A stretch of DNA of 64,000 nt, taken from contig WNNJ02003451.1 of NCBI GenBank assembly GCA_012934845.2, positions 1 to 64,000 on the forward strand. Direction: 5' to 3'. Numbering within the stretch: position 1 is the first letter of the stretch; every line of letters starts with the position of its first letter. The notes under the pieces were generated by a model. The model was given only the letters and a program-made list of their open reading frames with translations, made no database searches and was not told the DNA's origin. This document shows positions 9,908 through 19,230 of this stretch, piece by piece. Both the position numbers and the translations under genes were made by a program. Source of the DNA: Pomphorhynchus laevis. Its lineage: Eukaryota; Acanthocephala; Palaeacanthocephala; Echinorhynchida; Pomphorhynchidae.

Positions 9908-10969
9908 TTGTGGCGCGAATTTAGGCGTTCGCCTGCTTCAAAACGTGCCTACATCGACTCTCGAAACCTATGCGATCGGCTAAAATTTCAGAAACGCTAT
10001 TCGTACGAAGATAGTATCGAAAGGGATGCATCTTTGAATCCTAGGAGGTTTTGGTCTAGAAATCCTAGAATCCTAGGAGGTTTTGGACGGAAATTTTCAA
10101 GTTGTCCACACCCGTCCAAAAATTCGATGGCGCTCAATCTCTCCTATGTGTCTTCTCCACTAGTCTCTTTCGCCACAACACACGGTTTCCGCCTCGGTCT
10201 CCTCAACACTAGATCTATTCTCAATAAATCCGATCTTATCCTCAACCTATTCACCAAGCAATCCATCGATCTCTTCTGCCTCACCGAATCTTGGCACTCA
10301 GATTCCGACGACCTTTCCATTCGCCGTCTGCTCTCTGCCGGTTGCTCCCTAGTCGAATCCGCCCGCCCCCTCAGCTCATGCCCTTCTAAATCCTCTAATC
10401 ATGGCGGCATCGTCGCATTCGCGCGTCACCCAGCGTCTCTTCGCAAAATCAATACCCCTTTCAGTCCTTGCTCTTTTGAATTGCTCACTTGTCATTATTC
10501 TAACCCGATCACTCTAGATCTCGCCGTTGTATACCATCCTGGTTCATCAGCTCCTACAGCCTTATTTTTTACCGAACTCGCTGACCTCCTTTCTCATTGT
10601 TCTTTGTCCTCAATACCTAAACTCGTCCTAGGCGACTTCAATATCCGCCTAGACCGCCCCTCTTCCACAGATTCTATCCGCTTCATCAACATTCTATCCA
10701 ACTACAATTACAAACTAATCTCCACTGCCCCCACACATATACTTGGTGGGGCACTCGACATCATCGCTGTCCCCGATCATTTTGCTGCCCACACCTCACT
10801 GTCCATCTCTGATCCTGGTCTATCCGATCACTTTCTTATCACCCTTGATCTCGCTCGCAACCACACCCTCCTCACACACCTACAATCCTACGTCGCCCTT
10901 GGAGAAATCTTGACCTCTCCCTTCTCCGCTCTGCCTTACTCAAGTCGTCTCTATCATTACCCACAATAA
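9908..10969 (+). CDS. Chimeric open frame: LINE B linker joined to LINE C endonuclease
   Basis: A single uninterrupted frame of 353 codons starts in the LINE B linker (WREFRRSPASKRAYIDS) and passes the junction at about 10086. It continues as LINE C ORF2 from its natural start (MALNLSYVSS at 10128) through the whole endonuclease domain. Endonuclease residues present are Glu in LTESW, Asp and Asn in GDFN, and the SDH triad. There is no RT in this frame. I do not claim it is expressed. The fusion is probably fortuitous, but the LINE C endonuclease part is lesion-free. Confidence 0.6.
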   Translation: MWREFRRSPASKRAYIDSRNLCDRLKFQKRYSYEDSIERDASLNPRRFWSRNPRILGGFGRKFSSCPHPSKNSMALNLSYVSSPLVSFATTHGFRLGLLNTRSILNKSDLILNLFTKQSIDLFCLTESWHSDSDDLSIRRLLSAGCSLVESARPLSSCPSKSSNHGGIVAFARHPASLRKINTPFSPCSFELLTCHYSNPITLDLAVVYHPGSSAPTALFFTELADLLSHCSLSSIPKLVLGDFNIRLDRPSSTDSIRFINILSNYNYKLISTAPTHILGGALDIIAVPDHFAAHTSLSISDPGLSDHFLITLDLARNHTLLTHLQSYVALGEILTSPFSALPYSSRLYHYPQ

Positions 10970-11127
10970 CATATTCATCTCCTCACGATCTCGCCTTTCT
11001 TTTCGACTCTGAACTCACATCCACTCTCGATATTCTCTTGCACTTCAAATCTTACCCACACAGTCGCTTGCACCGTGCCCCATGGTTTGACATCCAATGC
11101 CTACTCTCAAAGCGTCGACTCCGCCAT
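10086..11127 (+). mobile_element. LINE C segment inside LINE B copy 1 (end of ORF1 and endonuclease)
   Basis: This plus-strand stretch is LINE C, from the end of ORF1 through the endonuclease into the linker. It replaces the part of LINE B found at 23225-23279 in copy 2. The left junction carries a 19-base direct duplication of LINE B sequence (10036-10054 and 10068-10086). On the right, LINE B resumes at CTGAAACTTTG. The endonuclease part reads GFRLGLLNTRSIL, LTESWHSDSD, LVLGDFNIRLDR and SDHFLITLDL, without a stop. It has no LINE 3' end, so ordinary retrotransposition does not explain it well. Confidence 0.85.
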
Positions 11128-11240
11128 CTGAAACTTTGACCGATCCGTCTCTAATCGCCCAACATTTAGCTGATGGCTTCTTTGTACAGGCTTTGACCTC
11201 TAACAAACTGCATGAGTCAATGCATTATTATTAAACTGCA

Positions 11241-11428
11241 TTATTAGTCAATTCATAAAAATGACGTTTATTTTAAATTTCATTTTTTTAACTTGATTTA
11301 AATTATAGAAAATCTAAAAACAATTATTAATTTTATTATTTAATTATTAAATTTTGATTTAGCATTATTATGTTTTGTTTATTTTATAATTATATTAAAT
11401 ACGTAGACTCAGTTAGCTGATTTAATTA
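11241..11428 (+). mobile_element. Naiad 3'-tail fragment inside LINE B copy 1
   Basis: About 188 bases match the terminal part of the Naiad elements at 56.98-57.18 kb and 62.95-63.14 kb, from TTATTAGTCAATTCATAAAA to the end CTCAGTTAGCTGATTTAATT. It interrupts the LINE B linker. The same piece sits at the same place in copy 2 (23391-23578). Confidence 0.9.
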
Positions 11429-13052
11429 GTTGGAAGTATGTTCTGGTTGCTCATCGGTGTTATGTTCGTTCACTCAGAGTGGATGAGGTGTTGAACGAGG
11501 TTATGAAGCTCAATTCGTTTACATCTCCGAGACCAGACAATATTGCCCCCTTCCTCGTCAAATCCCTAGCGAACGAACTGAGCAATGATTTAACTATGTT
11601 CTTCAGATACAGCTTAGACATTTTGGATTCCTGAAAGTTGGAGGTGTGCAATTGTGGTGCCTATTGCCAAAAAGCATCCTGCTAGCTTTTGCGCGGAGTT
11701 TCAGCCCATAAGCTTGACTAGCGTATTCTGCAAACTTTTAGAAAGAATCATTGCTAGTAGAATCAGGGATCATTTGGATCGTAATCACATATTGGTTGAA
11801 TCTCAACATGGTTTCAGGATCGGACGTTCATGCCTTACTAACCTACTAACTGCGCGTGAAAAATGGGCTGATGCTCCTGGGGCTGGGTTTCAGTTTCATA
11901 CAGTATTCCTTGATTTTTCGAAAGATTTTGATAGGGTACCACACGACGGCATAGTTTCTTTACTGTATCACTATGGACTTCATTCATATATTTGTGAGTG
12001 GGTCAAAAAATTTCTATCGAATAGGTCTTTCCGAGTTTGTGTGGGGTGTGCTTTCTTATTCGGTAAATATTAATTATGGCGTACCGCAGAGATCAGTCAT
12101 TGGCCCACTGCTCTTTATAATCTTCATTAATGATCTGCTACTCCGCTTATCAAGCTCTAATCTAGCGTTTGCAGACAATCTAAAGATTTGGTCGATCATT
12201 AGAAGTCCTGCTGATCGAGTATCGTTACAAAATGATCTAAACTCTCTGATCAAGTGGTGCGATTCTACCGGACTACGGTTGAATGTTGATAAATGTATCA
12301 TCATGCAACTAGGTCACCCTATTGAAACTCTAAGGTACTTTATTGGAGATATGGTCTTAAAGGAAGTGTCTCATCATAAGGATTTAGGGATTATTGTCCA
12401 TAGATCCTTGAAAACAAAGTTGAAATCCGACATTCCTCAGGTTAAGCTGTCATATGTTCAAGAGGTTATTCATCTCCATCGTCAGGCCACACTTAGAGTA
12501 CTGCATTCAGACTTGTTTCCCTGTCACTAAGTAAGAACTATTAGACCTGGAGTCTATTCTTAGGCGCGGATCGAGGCTCTGTATTGGCTTAAGTGGTATT
12601 GACTATTATGTACGTCTAAGTCGTATTGGGATGTTGTCGGTACGTGAGAGGTTTATATCCTTGGAAATGCTATGTCTATGGCATATGTCGAATGATGTCG
12701 TAAGTTATCCCACCGATGTAATCACTAGGCGGGTAGATTAGTTGCGGGGACATAGCAGAGTCTTGTATAAATTTAGATTTGGCAGATTACCAAAAGTGTA
12801 TAGACTCTCAAGGAGAGGAATTAACATGTGGAATTCGTTGCCTGAGGAAGTCGTTGCAGCCCCCAGTTTGAGAACGTTTATATCACGATGCTACAAATGG
12901 GTACATGAACAATGCCGCCATTCAACACTACCACTGGAATATCCTAATTAGCTACGTTGACTGACCATTTGCTTTTGTTTTATTATTTTTATTTTTTTTG
13001 GACTCTGCCTGAATAGCTTTTTGGCTTTGGTATGTATTGGAATAATAATAAT

Positions 13053-13860
13053 ATCCAACTATTTACAGATGAACAAAGAACAGTTTAAACTACAATACAC
13101 CGTAGGGACGATGACAAGTTCAACATTTTACATGCTAGCAGCAATCCTCCACCTAAATTTACGAGAAACGTGGTCTATAAATAGTTCTTACGATTGAAAA
13201 AGATACATAGTCGCCTTATGACTTCAAAAATAGCAATAAAAGATTTGCTTATTGCTTGTGATTCGAAGTTATAAGTATAGACAGATATTGATACAGCTAA
13301 AAGAAGTCAGAGCTACTAACAGAAAATCGCTTCAAATTGTAAAACCCAAAACAGATAATGACGATGTCCACTACGTTTATTTGGAATTTTATCATCAACA
13401 CTATTTTAAGGCGAATAAACTTATAACAAGGTAATAAGTTTATTAATAACTTTAAACAAGAAGTTTAAAATTTTATTAACTTTAACTACAAGCTATCGAT
13501 AAATAACAACAAGAGTGCAAATTCCCACTCTAAATCAAGATGCATGGGTTGTAAATCTATGACCAAAACAAATAGGTTTAGAAGTTCAAAACTGAAATGA
13601 AATATAATGGTGTCGGTAATAATAATTGCGACAATGCAGTTTGCTTATACACTTCGACAGCAAAGGAGCAGTATGTGGGAGAGACAGGTCTTCTTCAGGT
13701 TACGACTAAATAATTGAAGAAATTACATAAATAATGAAATATATATTACAGATACAGTTGAACATGTTGTGGAAATTGATCACTCAATGATGAGATAAAA
13801 TACAATTATTGAAAAGATCTTTTCATCTATAGATCCTATCAAGAAAGGAGAGCAATATTG
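13053..13860 (+). mobile_element. Old canonical Penelope-like element remnant (linker and C-terminal GIY-YIG)
   Basis: Reading across frames gives a PLE linker segment (HASSNPPPKFTRNVV near 13120-13170). Further on a GIY-YIG endonuclease block reads AVCLYTSTAKEQYVGETG (about 13635-13690), preceded by a C-x2-C pair. This order, with the endonuclease after the RT side, is that of canonical PLEs. The RT core is not recognisable. The remnant has many breaks. The AT-rich stretch 13860-13950 repeats CAATATTG and holds nothing else that I can identify. Confidence 0.6.
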
Positions 13861-13949
13861 AATAGAATAATATTGGATTTTGAACAATATCCAATATTGG
13901 ATGTACATATACAATAGATAACAATATTAGATATTCCGTATCATTAGTA

Positions 13950-14740
13950 TCACTTTTCGACTCCGCTCCTCAAACTCGCCTTTATATCTGCATCTTCCTA
14001 CACTTTTCGGTACCTTTCCTGAAACTCACCTTCTTATCTGCATCTTCCAACACTTAATAAATCCCGTTTCACCACCATAAATCTCCGCTCATGTGACTCT
14101 ATTTTCAATGTTCCGTCATTTTTTCACAAACTGTAGCCGCCGTTCTCTTTTTATTGCCGTGTTAAGAGCTCGTTTGATTTTTTACTTCTGTTACTCTCTT
14201 ATCTCCAGTATATTGTTTCCTGTGAATTCCACCGTGCTTATCCCTTTCCGCCTCTGTCGTTTTGATCACATTTCCTCTCGCCTTTTTAAACCCAACTGGC
14301 TAACTATAAAAAACCTCATTCTATTCCGTATTCTTTGTAACACTTTTCGATAACTTTTCTCAAACTCACCTTCTTATCTGCATCTTTCTACATTTACTAA
14401 ATCCCACCTCACCACCATAAATGTTCATCTTGTGACTCTCTTCTCGATGATCCGTCATTTACCACAAATTGTAGCCGCCGTTCCCTTTTTATTGCCGCTC
14501 TTCTTCTCTGGAATAAACTACCTCTTGCCATCCGCTCAACTGCCTCCTTTCCATCATTCAAACGCAGTCTCCGCTCTTTTTTGTCCCTTAATATTTGATG
14601 TAATTATTCTAACTCTTTAAAACTTCCACACTCTCCCACACATCAACATCAACCTATTGACATTGTTCATACTTTTACTTTTTTTGTTATTTTTCATTTT
14701 TTATTTGCTGTAAAACTTATAATTTGTAATTTAATGGACT
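13950..14740 (+). mobile_element. L2-like LINE 3' pieces, partly duplicated in tandem
   Basis: The stretch 13950-14165 is repeated at about 14320-14480 (shared CTTCTTATCTGCATCTT, ACCACCATAAAT and TGTAGCCGCCGTTC). Between them is RLCRFDHISSRLFKPNWLT, a C-terminal L2/CR1-group block similar to LINEs C and D. After the second unit comes INYLLPSAQLP, corresponding to the WNxLPLxIR tail. A T-rich 3' UTR follows. This is an old family with no RT core left. Confidence 0.65.
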
Positions 14741-14818
14741 TGTAAGTGGATATATTGTGGTTTCTGTGCAGCTCTTGCAATTGCAAATTTAAATAAGACT
14801 AATAACGATCTACGCTAA

Positions 14819-15838
14819 CTAACCGAATACACTGATAAACCATTACGATCAGATATCCCTTATACATGTGAAGTATTCGAGCAAGATACAGTACCTTCAC
14901 TAGACAATGAAATCGCTCCGATCAACATAACGGCAACATCTGATACTTCAACATTCCGGAAATCTACCCCTACTCGAGTTTGGACACGAGGACATGCAAG
15001 ATCGCGAATCGTAAAGGCAACAACCCTTGAAACTTCCTTATCTAACCTTAAATCCGATTTCCTGGATTCGTCAAATCTAGAGAATTCCATCATTTCTCAC
15101 AAGGATACACAGAAACAAACATTCCATATCACTCAGAAAACACATTTAAGGCCGGAAACAAACACAGAAGCACCACATCACACAGCACTCCCAACTTTTT
15201 ATTGTCCTCAAACAACCCATAGTCTATATAAAATGGATGGAACACTAAAACAAATGATAAATCATACCAAATCCACTGTAAACAACACTGATAACCCCAA
15301 TATACCTATTCTATCTGAGCCTAAACGACATAAACGCCGAACATTCGATCGGGATAAATGTTTTATCATTGTAAATTTAAATGAATCACCGAGTCCAAAC
15401 AGTCTCATCCGGATTAAACATGATGTTGATTCAGTAAAGCAAGTTCTTTCAACTGTTCTCCCAACAGAAATATCAGTCGAACAAAATAGACAGGTAATAC
15501 ACCTCTTTCGCATTGGGAAGAAACAAGATGGTACCAAACCAAGGCTTTTGAAAGTTGTTGTTGATAGCCCCGAGACTAGTAAGCAAATCATCAAGAATTC
15601 CTTTAAGTTAAGGGGCTCCAGTATCAGACTTCTACCTGACCTCAGCACTGAAGATAGAAACAGATTGAAATCGGCAAGGAAAGAGCTTCAACAAAGAATT
15701 CAAAACGGTGAAAAAAATCTAATTGTGAAAAATTTTCAAGTTGTGCGGCGAAGGGTAAATACGCGATTCAGCCTCGGAATCCGTCTAAGCGTTCCATCGA
15801 CACTCTCCGCCGCACAGATTCGTGCATCCACCACGTAA
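14819..15838 (+). CDS. LINE H ORF1: RRM-like RNA-binding protein, 5'-truncated
   Basis: The frame is open from 14819 to the TAA at 15838. Upstream it continues in the same frame through one TAA (14816-14818) into the last half of a PHD-like finger (YCGFCAALA), so the N-terminus is lost. A low-complexity Thr/Ser-rich segment follows, then an RRM-like domain (about 15345-15750) with CFIIVNLNESPS, VIHLFRIGKK, RLLKVVVDSPETS and DLSTEDRNRLKSAR, then NLIVKNFQVVRRR. The first in-frame ATG is 15233. The likely role is binding LINE RNA with ORF2 protein. ORF2 overlaps its 3' end in another frame. Confidence 0.75.
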   Translation, partial: LTEYTDKPLRSDIPYTCEVFEQDTVPSLDNEIAPINITATSDTSTFRKSTPTRVWTRGHARSRIVKATTLETSLSNLKSDFLDSSNLENSIISHKDTQKQTFHITQKTHLRPETNTEAPHHTALPTFYCPQTTHSLYKMDGTLKQMINHTKSTVNNTDNPNIPILSEPKRHKRRTFDRDKCFIIVNLNESPSPNSLIRIKHDVDSVKQVLSTVLPTEISVEQNRQVIHLFRIGKKQDGTKPRLLKVVVDSPETSKQIIKNSFKLRGSSIRLLPDLSTEDRNRLKSARKELQQRIQNGEKNLIVKNFQVVRRRVNTRFSLGIRLSVPSTLSAAQIRASTT

Positions 15839-15909
15839 ACATCAATCCAATTTCAACACCAACAGAGACACCACACGACTGCCGTTACTCTCAAAATAAT
15901 ATTTCCATC

Positions 15910-18666
15910 ATGTACTCTAACTGTTTAAGCATGTACAACAAATTTGACGAAATATTGTGTCTCGTTAATTCAATGAACACAAACATCATAGCATTGAGCG
16001 AAACCTGGCTTAACAACGATATATCTGATAATGAAATCTCAATCCCAGGCTACTTTGTTATACGATCGGATCGAACCGCCTCAAAAGGAGGTGGAGTTAT
16101 ATTATACGTCAAGCAACCGTTAACCATCATCGAGCACAGCATTGTATCAGATGATTCATACAACGAATATCTGTGGGCAACAGTATCTTCTCCTGATAGA
16201 CATAAACTAAAAATCGGTTTATTTTACCGATCTCCGCGCTCCGCAACTGAAAAGATTGGCATCTCTTTACGACATCACCTAACAAGCTTATCACCGATCA
16301 TTATCCTAGGAGACTTCAATATGCCTCATGTCAATTGGGACCTATATACTTCGACACATGGTTGTGATGTTGAATCATACAATCTCCTTGATACGTTCAA
16401 CGATCTCAATCTAACCCAGCATATTCACGAACCCACTAGAAGGATGAAGCAATCATCTGCCATTTTAGACCTCTGCTTATCACGAGGGGAACCCACAATT
16501 GATGAAATCTCTCTCAGCCCCCCTATTGGCCACAGTGATCATTGTGTCATTAGGCTGGCGCTTTCTGTCAGTCTCTTTAGAACAGCCCCCTCGGCAAAAC
16601 CCGAATTGAATCCCTTCAAAGCGAATTTCGCAAGTATGACGCAAGCTATTCGAAACATTCAATGGCCTAATCCATATGAAATTGGCATCGATCAGTGCTG
16701 GGAAAATTTCAAATCTACTTTGATCAATGCTCTAAATTACTTCTCCCCTTTAAAACGTCAGCGCACATCCCACAAAACTCCCATTTGGTTTGACTCGCAG
16801 ATTAAACAAATGATTAAGACAAGAGACAAAATTTACAAAAAATTTAAAGAACAGAATTGTTCTTGGATCGATTACAAGGAATTACAAAATCAAGTTACGG
16901 CACTCAAACGTCAGAAACGCAGGTGCTTCGTTTCCAATCTTTGTCGATCATCAAAAAGATTTCCCAGTAAATTGTTTGAACATATCAGCTCATTAAAATC
17001 AACTACGTCTGAGATTAACTCTATATTTATGGAAACCGGTGAGCTCACATCTGATGACAAAGCAATTGCCAATATTTTCCTAGATCAATTCACGCTAGAG
17101 AGTCCTACCTGTCAGTATTGCCCCAGATTCTCCACAGCTCAATATCCGTGTTACGAATTTACTCCATTTGATAAATTTGAGGTTCTTAACGAACTTCTAA
17201 AGCTACCACGATCAATTGCGGCAGGACCAGACAATATTCCTCCAATTCTTCTTCGGGAACTTGCACCAGTAATATATGAACCTTTACACACCATATTCGA
17301 TTTCTCCTTGTCAACAGGCTGTATACCATCAGATTGGAAATGTTCTATAATCCGACCTCTCTACAAAAAAGGCGACCGTAATCTAGCAAGCAACTATCGG
17401 CCCATAAGCCTTACCTGCGTTGCTTGTAAAGTGCTAGAGAAACTGCTTTTTAAACGAATCATCGGGCACCTAGAAGATAACCAAGTACTCTGCGACAACC
17501 AGCATGGTTTCCGCTCAGGAAGATCTACTGTCACAAACCTCATACTTGCGAGGAGTGATTGGACCAGATATGCCGAGGCTGGAGTTAGTGTTGATGTCTT
17601 GTTTTTCGACCTCAGCAAAGCATTTGATCGGATATACTATGATGTCCTCCTTATTACGCTGGAACAGTACGGCATCAGAGGAACCCTTCTTAATTGGATT
17701 AACTCCTTCCTTAGAAATCGGAAGATTACTGTATTAGCTAATAAACAAATGTCAAAAACAAGAAATCCTGGACGCGGTGTTCCTCAGGGATCGGTACTCA
17801 GTCCATTGCTCTTCATTATTTACATCAACGAGCTTACTACAGCTATTTCGAGTCCATGTGGTTTATATGCCGACGACTTGAAAATTTGGCGACCAATAAT
17901 CGATAGCCGAGATCCAATGATACTCCAGAGAGACATTGATAATATTAAGGTATGGTGTAATCAACGGGGACTGGTATTAAACCCCGATAAGTCAAAACAT
18001 ATGCGTATCGGACATCTACACATCAATTCATCATATACCATTGACGGAAGAGAAATTGAAACAGTTCTCCAATTTCAAGACCTTGGAGTGATCGTAAATA
18101 GAAGCTTATCGACCATCCCACATACCAGTCACACAGTTGCTAAATGCCGTCGAATTTTAGGACTTATTAGAAGGACCATTGGCCAGCTTGACGCATCCAG
18201 TTTTAAGTTAATTTACAATGCTTATGTCTTATCTTTAATGAGATACGCTTCACCTGCCTGTCACCCTCAAACTACGACAGAGATGAACATGTACGAATCC
18301 ATATTACGCAAGGCCACACATCTTGTACCCAGCCAACGCAAGCTCTCATTCATTTTTCGACTTCACGCACTTGGTGTGACCACAGTGAAGAAATCTTTAA
18401 AGTCATCTGATTTAATGTTTGTGTGGACAGCGCTTAATGTTCAAAAAGGGCAGAGGGAACATGTTTGTCGCAAACTGTTCGAACTTCGAAATTCAAACAG
18501 ATTGAGGGGACATCACCTCACGTTAAAGACCCACATTCGTCCACGAAGAAGATTTAACACAATTGTCAACCGAACGTGGAAAAGCTGGAATAAGCTACCA
18601 AGTCAAGTGGTTTCGGCCTCCAGTATTTTGTCCTTCAAGAGAAATCTAAAGAATGTACTAACTTAA
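15910..18666 (+). CDS. LINE H ORF2: APE endonuclease and reverse transcriptase, apparently intact
   Basis: This 918-codon frame encodes an endonuclease that nicks DNA and an RT that copies the element there. The endonuclease has Glu31 in SETWL, GDFN at 134-137 and SDH at 209-211. The RT has NYRPISLTC, NQHGFRSGRST, FFDLSKAFDR, GVPQGSVLSPLLF and YADDLKIW (653-656, both catalytic Asp). A CR1-group C-terminal domain ends in SFKRNLKNVLT. The frame is open from 15712, so it overlaps ORF1 by 127 bases. Residues before ATG 15910 (NISI) look like the first endonuclease strand, so the true start may lie upstream and use re-initiation or a frameshift. I see no stop, frameshift or missing catalytic residue. 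Confidence 0.92.
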   Translation: MYSNCLSMYNKFDEILCLVNSMNTNIIALSETWLNNDISDNEISIPGYFVIRSDRTASKGGGVILYVKQPLTIIEHSIVSDDSYNEYLWATVSSPDRHKLKIGLFYRSPRSATEKIGISLRHHLTSLSPIIILGDFNMPHVNWDLYTSTHGCDVESYNLLDTFNDLNLTQHIHEPTRRMKQSSAILDLCLSRGEPTIDEISLSPPIGHSDHCVIRLALSVSLFRTAPSAKPELNPFKANFASMTQAIRNIQWPNPYEIGIDQCWENFKSTLINALNYFSPLKRQRTSHKTPIWFDSQIKQMIKTRDKIYKKFKEQNCSWIDYKELQNQVTALKRQKRRCFVSNLCRSSKRFPSKLFEHISSLKSTTSEINSIFMETGELTSDDKAIANIFLDQFTLESPTCQYCPRFSTAQYPCYEFTPFDKFEVLNELLKLPRSIAAGPDNIPPILLRELAPVIYEPLHTIFDFSLSTGCIPSDWKCSIIRPLYKKGDRNLASNYRPISLTCVACKVLEKLLFKRIIGHLEDNQVLCDNQHGFRSGRSTVTNLILARSDWTRYAEAGVSVDVLFFDLSKAFDRIYYDVLLITLEQYGIRGTLLNWINSFLRNRKITVLANKQMSKTRNPGRGVPQGSVLSPLLFIIYINELTTAISSPCGLYADDLKIWRPIIDSRDPMILQRDIDNIKVWCNQRGLVLNPDKSKHMRIGHLHINSSYTIDGREIETVLQFQDLGVIVNRSLSTIPHTSHTVAKCRRILGLIRRTIGQLDASSFKLIYNAYVLSLMRYASPACHPQTTTEMNMYESILRKATHLVPSQRKLSFIFRLHALGVTTVKKSLKSSDLMFVWTALNVQKGQREHVCRKLFELRNSNRLRGHHLTLKTHIRPRRRFNTIVNRTWKSWNKLPSQVVSASSILSFKRNLKNVLT

Positions 18667-18765
18667 AACAATCGGATTTTCATTGATATATTTTTTTAAC
18701 CCTGTACCCAGCCTGTACGAGCTCTACGCTCTTTTGCTGCTGTTGTATTTAATAATAATAATAAT

Positions 18766-19082
18766 ATATTCATAATAGCCACATTAATAAATCCGTATTT
18801 TAAACAAAAATGAAATCAGTTGGACTGATAAAATCAAATTAAAATAATGACGCTCTCATTTTCATTGATCTGATATTTTTCCAAAGCTTACTTGGACGAT
18901 CTTTACTGTCTATAATTTGGAACAGTTTTCGCTCTTTTATGTTGCTTAATAATTGATTCGATTATTCAAACTCTAAAATTCTCCAAAATTCTCATCCTAT
19001 TAACAATACATCAAATTATATTTTATTAAATTTTAATCACCGCTTATGATTTCTTTGAATACAATGACACATTTTTTAATTT
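18766..19082. other. AT-rich stretch, nothing recognised
   Basis: The sequence after the LINE H tail is AT-rich and without long frames or motifs that I recognise on either strand. Confidence 0.6.
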
Positions 19083-19230
19083 ATAATTCCAAAACTAGGG
19101 TGATATAAGATTTGATATTACGTTTTGGCTTTGCTAGCCTTTCTTCAAAATTAAATTTATAATTTTGAGAAAATTTAGCTAAGCCCAAACATAATAACGA
19201 ATCTTGTCGCACCCTAGTTTTGGAATTATG
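19083..19230. mobile_element. MITE-like palindromic element, 148 bp
   Basis: The ends form an inverted repeat starting ATAATTCCAAAACTAGGGTG and its complement, perfect for the outer 20 bases. It continues imperfectly to about 54 bases per arm around a short AT-rich centre. There is no coding capacity. This fits a miniature inverted-repeat DNA transposon. A TA target duplication is possible, but the boundary is ambiguous within the AT-rich flank. No autonomous partner is present in the window. Confidence 0.75.

Larger units (their letters stand above)
8804..12951 (+). pseudogene. LINE B ORF2 (copy 1): endonuclease, linker, reverse transcriptase, broken
   Basis: An APE-type endonuclease lies at about 8960-9640 with GYSNVRSLLAQF, CITETWLHS (catalytic Glu), LGDFNIPQIDW and SDHCVLSMR. 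It is interrupted by a stop near 9013 and others. The linker (9690-10050) is cut by LINE C and by a Naiad tail. RT blocks follow: FQPISLTSVFCKLLERI and SQHGFRIGRSC, then FLDFSKDFDRVPHD (11654-12073). In the next frame come YGVPQRSVIGPLLF and FADNLKIW (12168-12179). The second catalytic Asp is Asn, so the RT would be inactive even without the frameshifts. A C-terminal domain follows to about 12951. Confidence 0.8.
7510..13052 (+). mobile_element. LINE B copy 1, long but broken, with two foreign segments inside
   Basis: The element starts near AAACACACAATTATTCGATT, shared with copy 2 at 20487. It carries ORF1, endonuclease, linker and RT, and ends in a 3' UTR with a hairpin (13015-13026) and an AAT tail. 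The two copies have different outside flanks, so they are separate insertions. Copy 1 differs by a LINE C segment (10086-11127) replacing about 66 bases of linker and by a deletion of about 57 bases after 12431. Both copies hold the same Naiad tail in the linker. Confidence 0.85.
14750..18765 (+). mobile_element. LINE H (CR1-group), nearly full length, ORF2 uninterrupted
   Basis: The element is cut at its 5' end inside the ORF1 zinc finger (YCGFC at 14753). It then carries the rest of ORF1, a complete ORF2, and a short 3' UTR with hairpin GAGC-TCTAC-GCTC (18719-18731) and an (AAT)n tail at about 18750-18765. No other LINE in the window keeps its whole ORF2 open. I see no obvious target duplication. 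The flanks are AT-rich and different. Confidence 0.9.
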
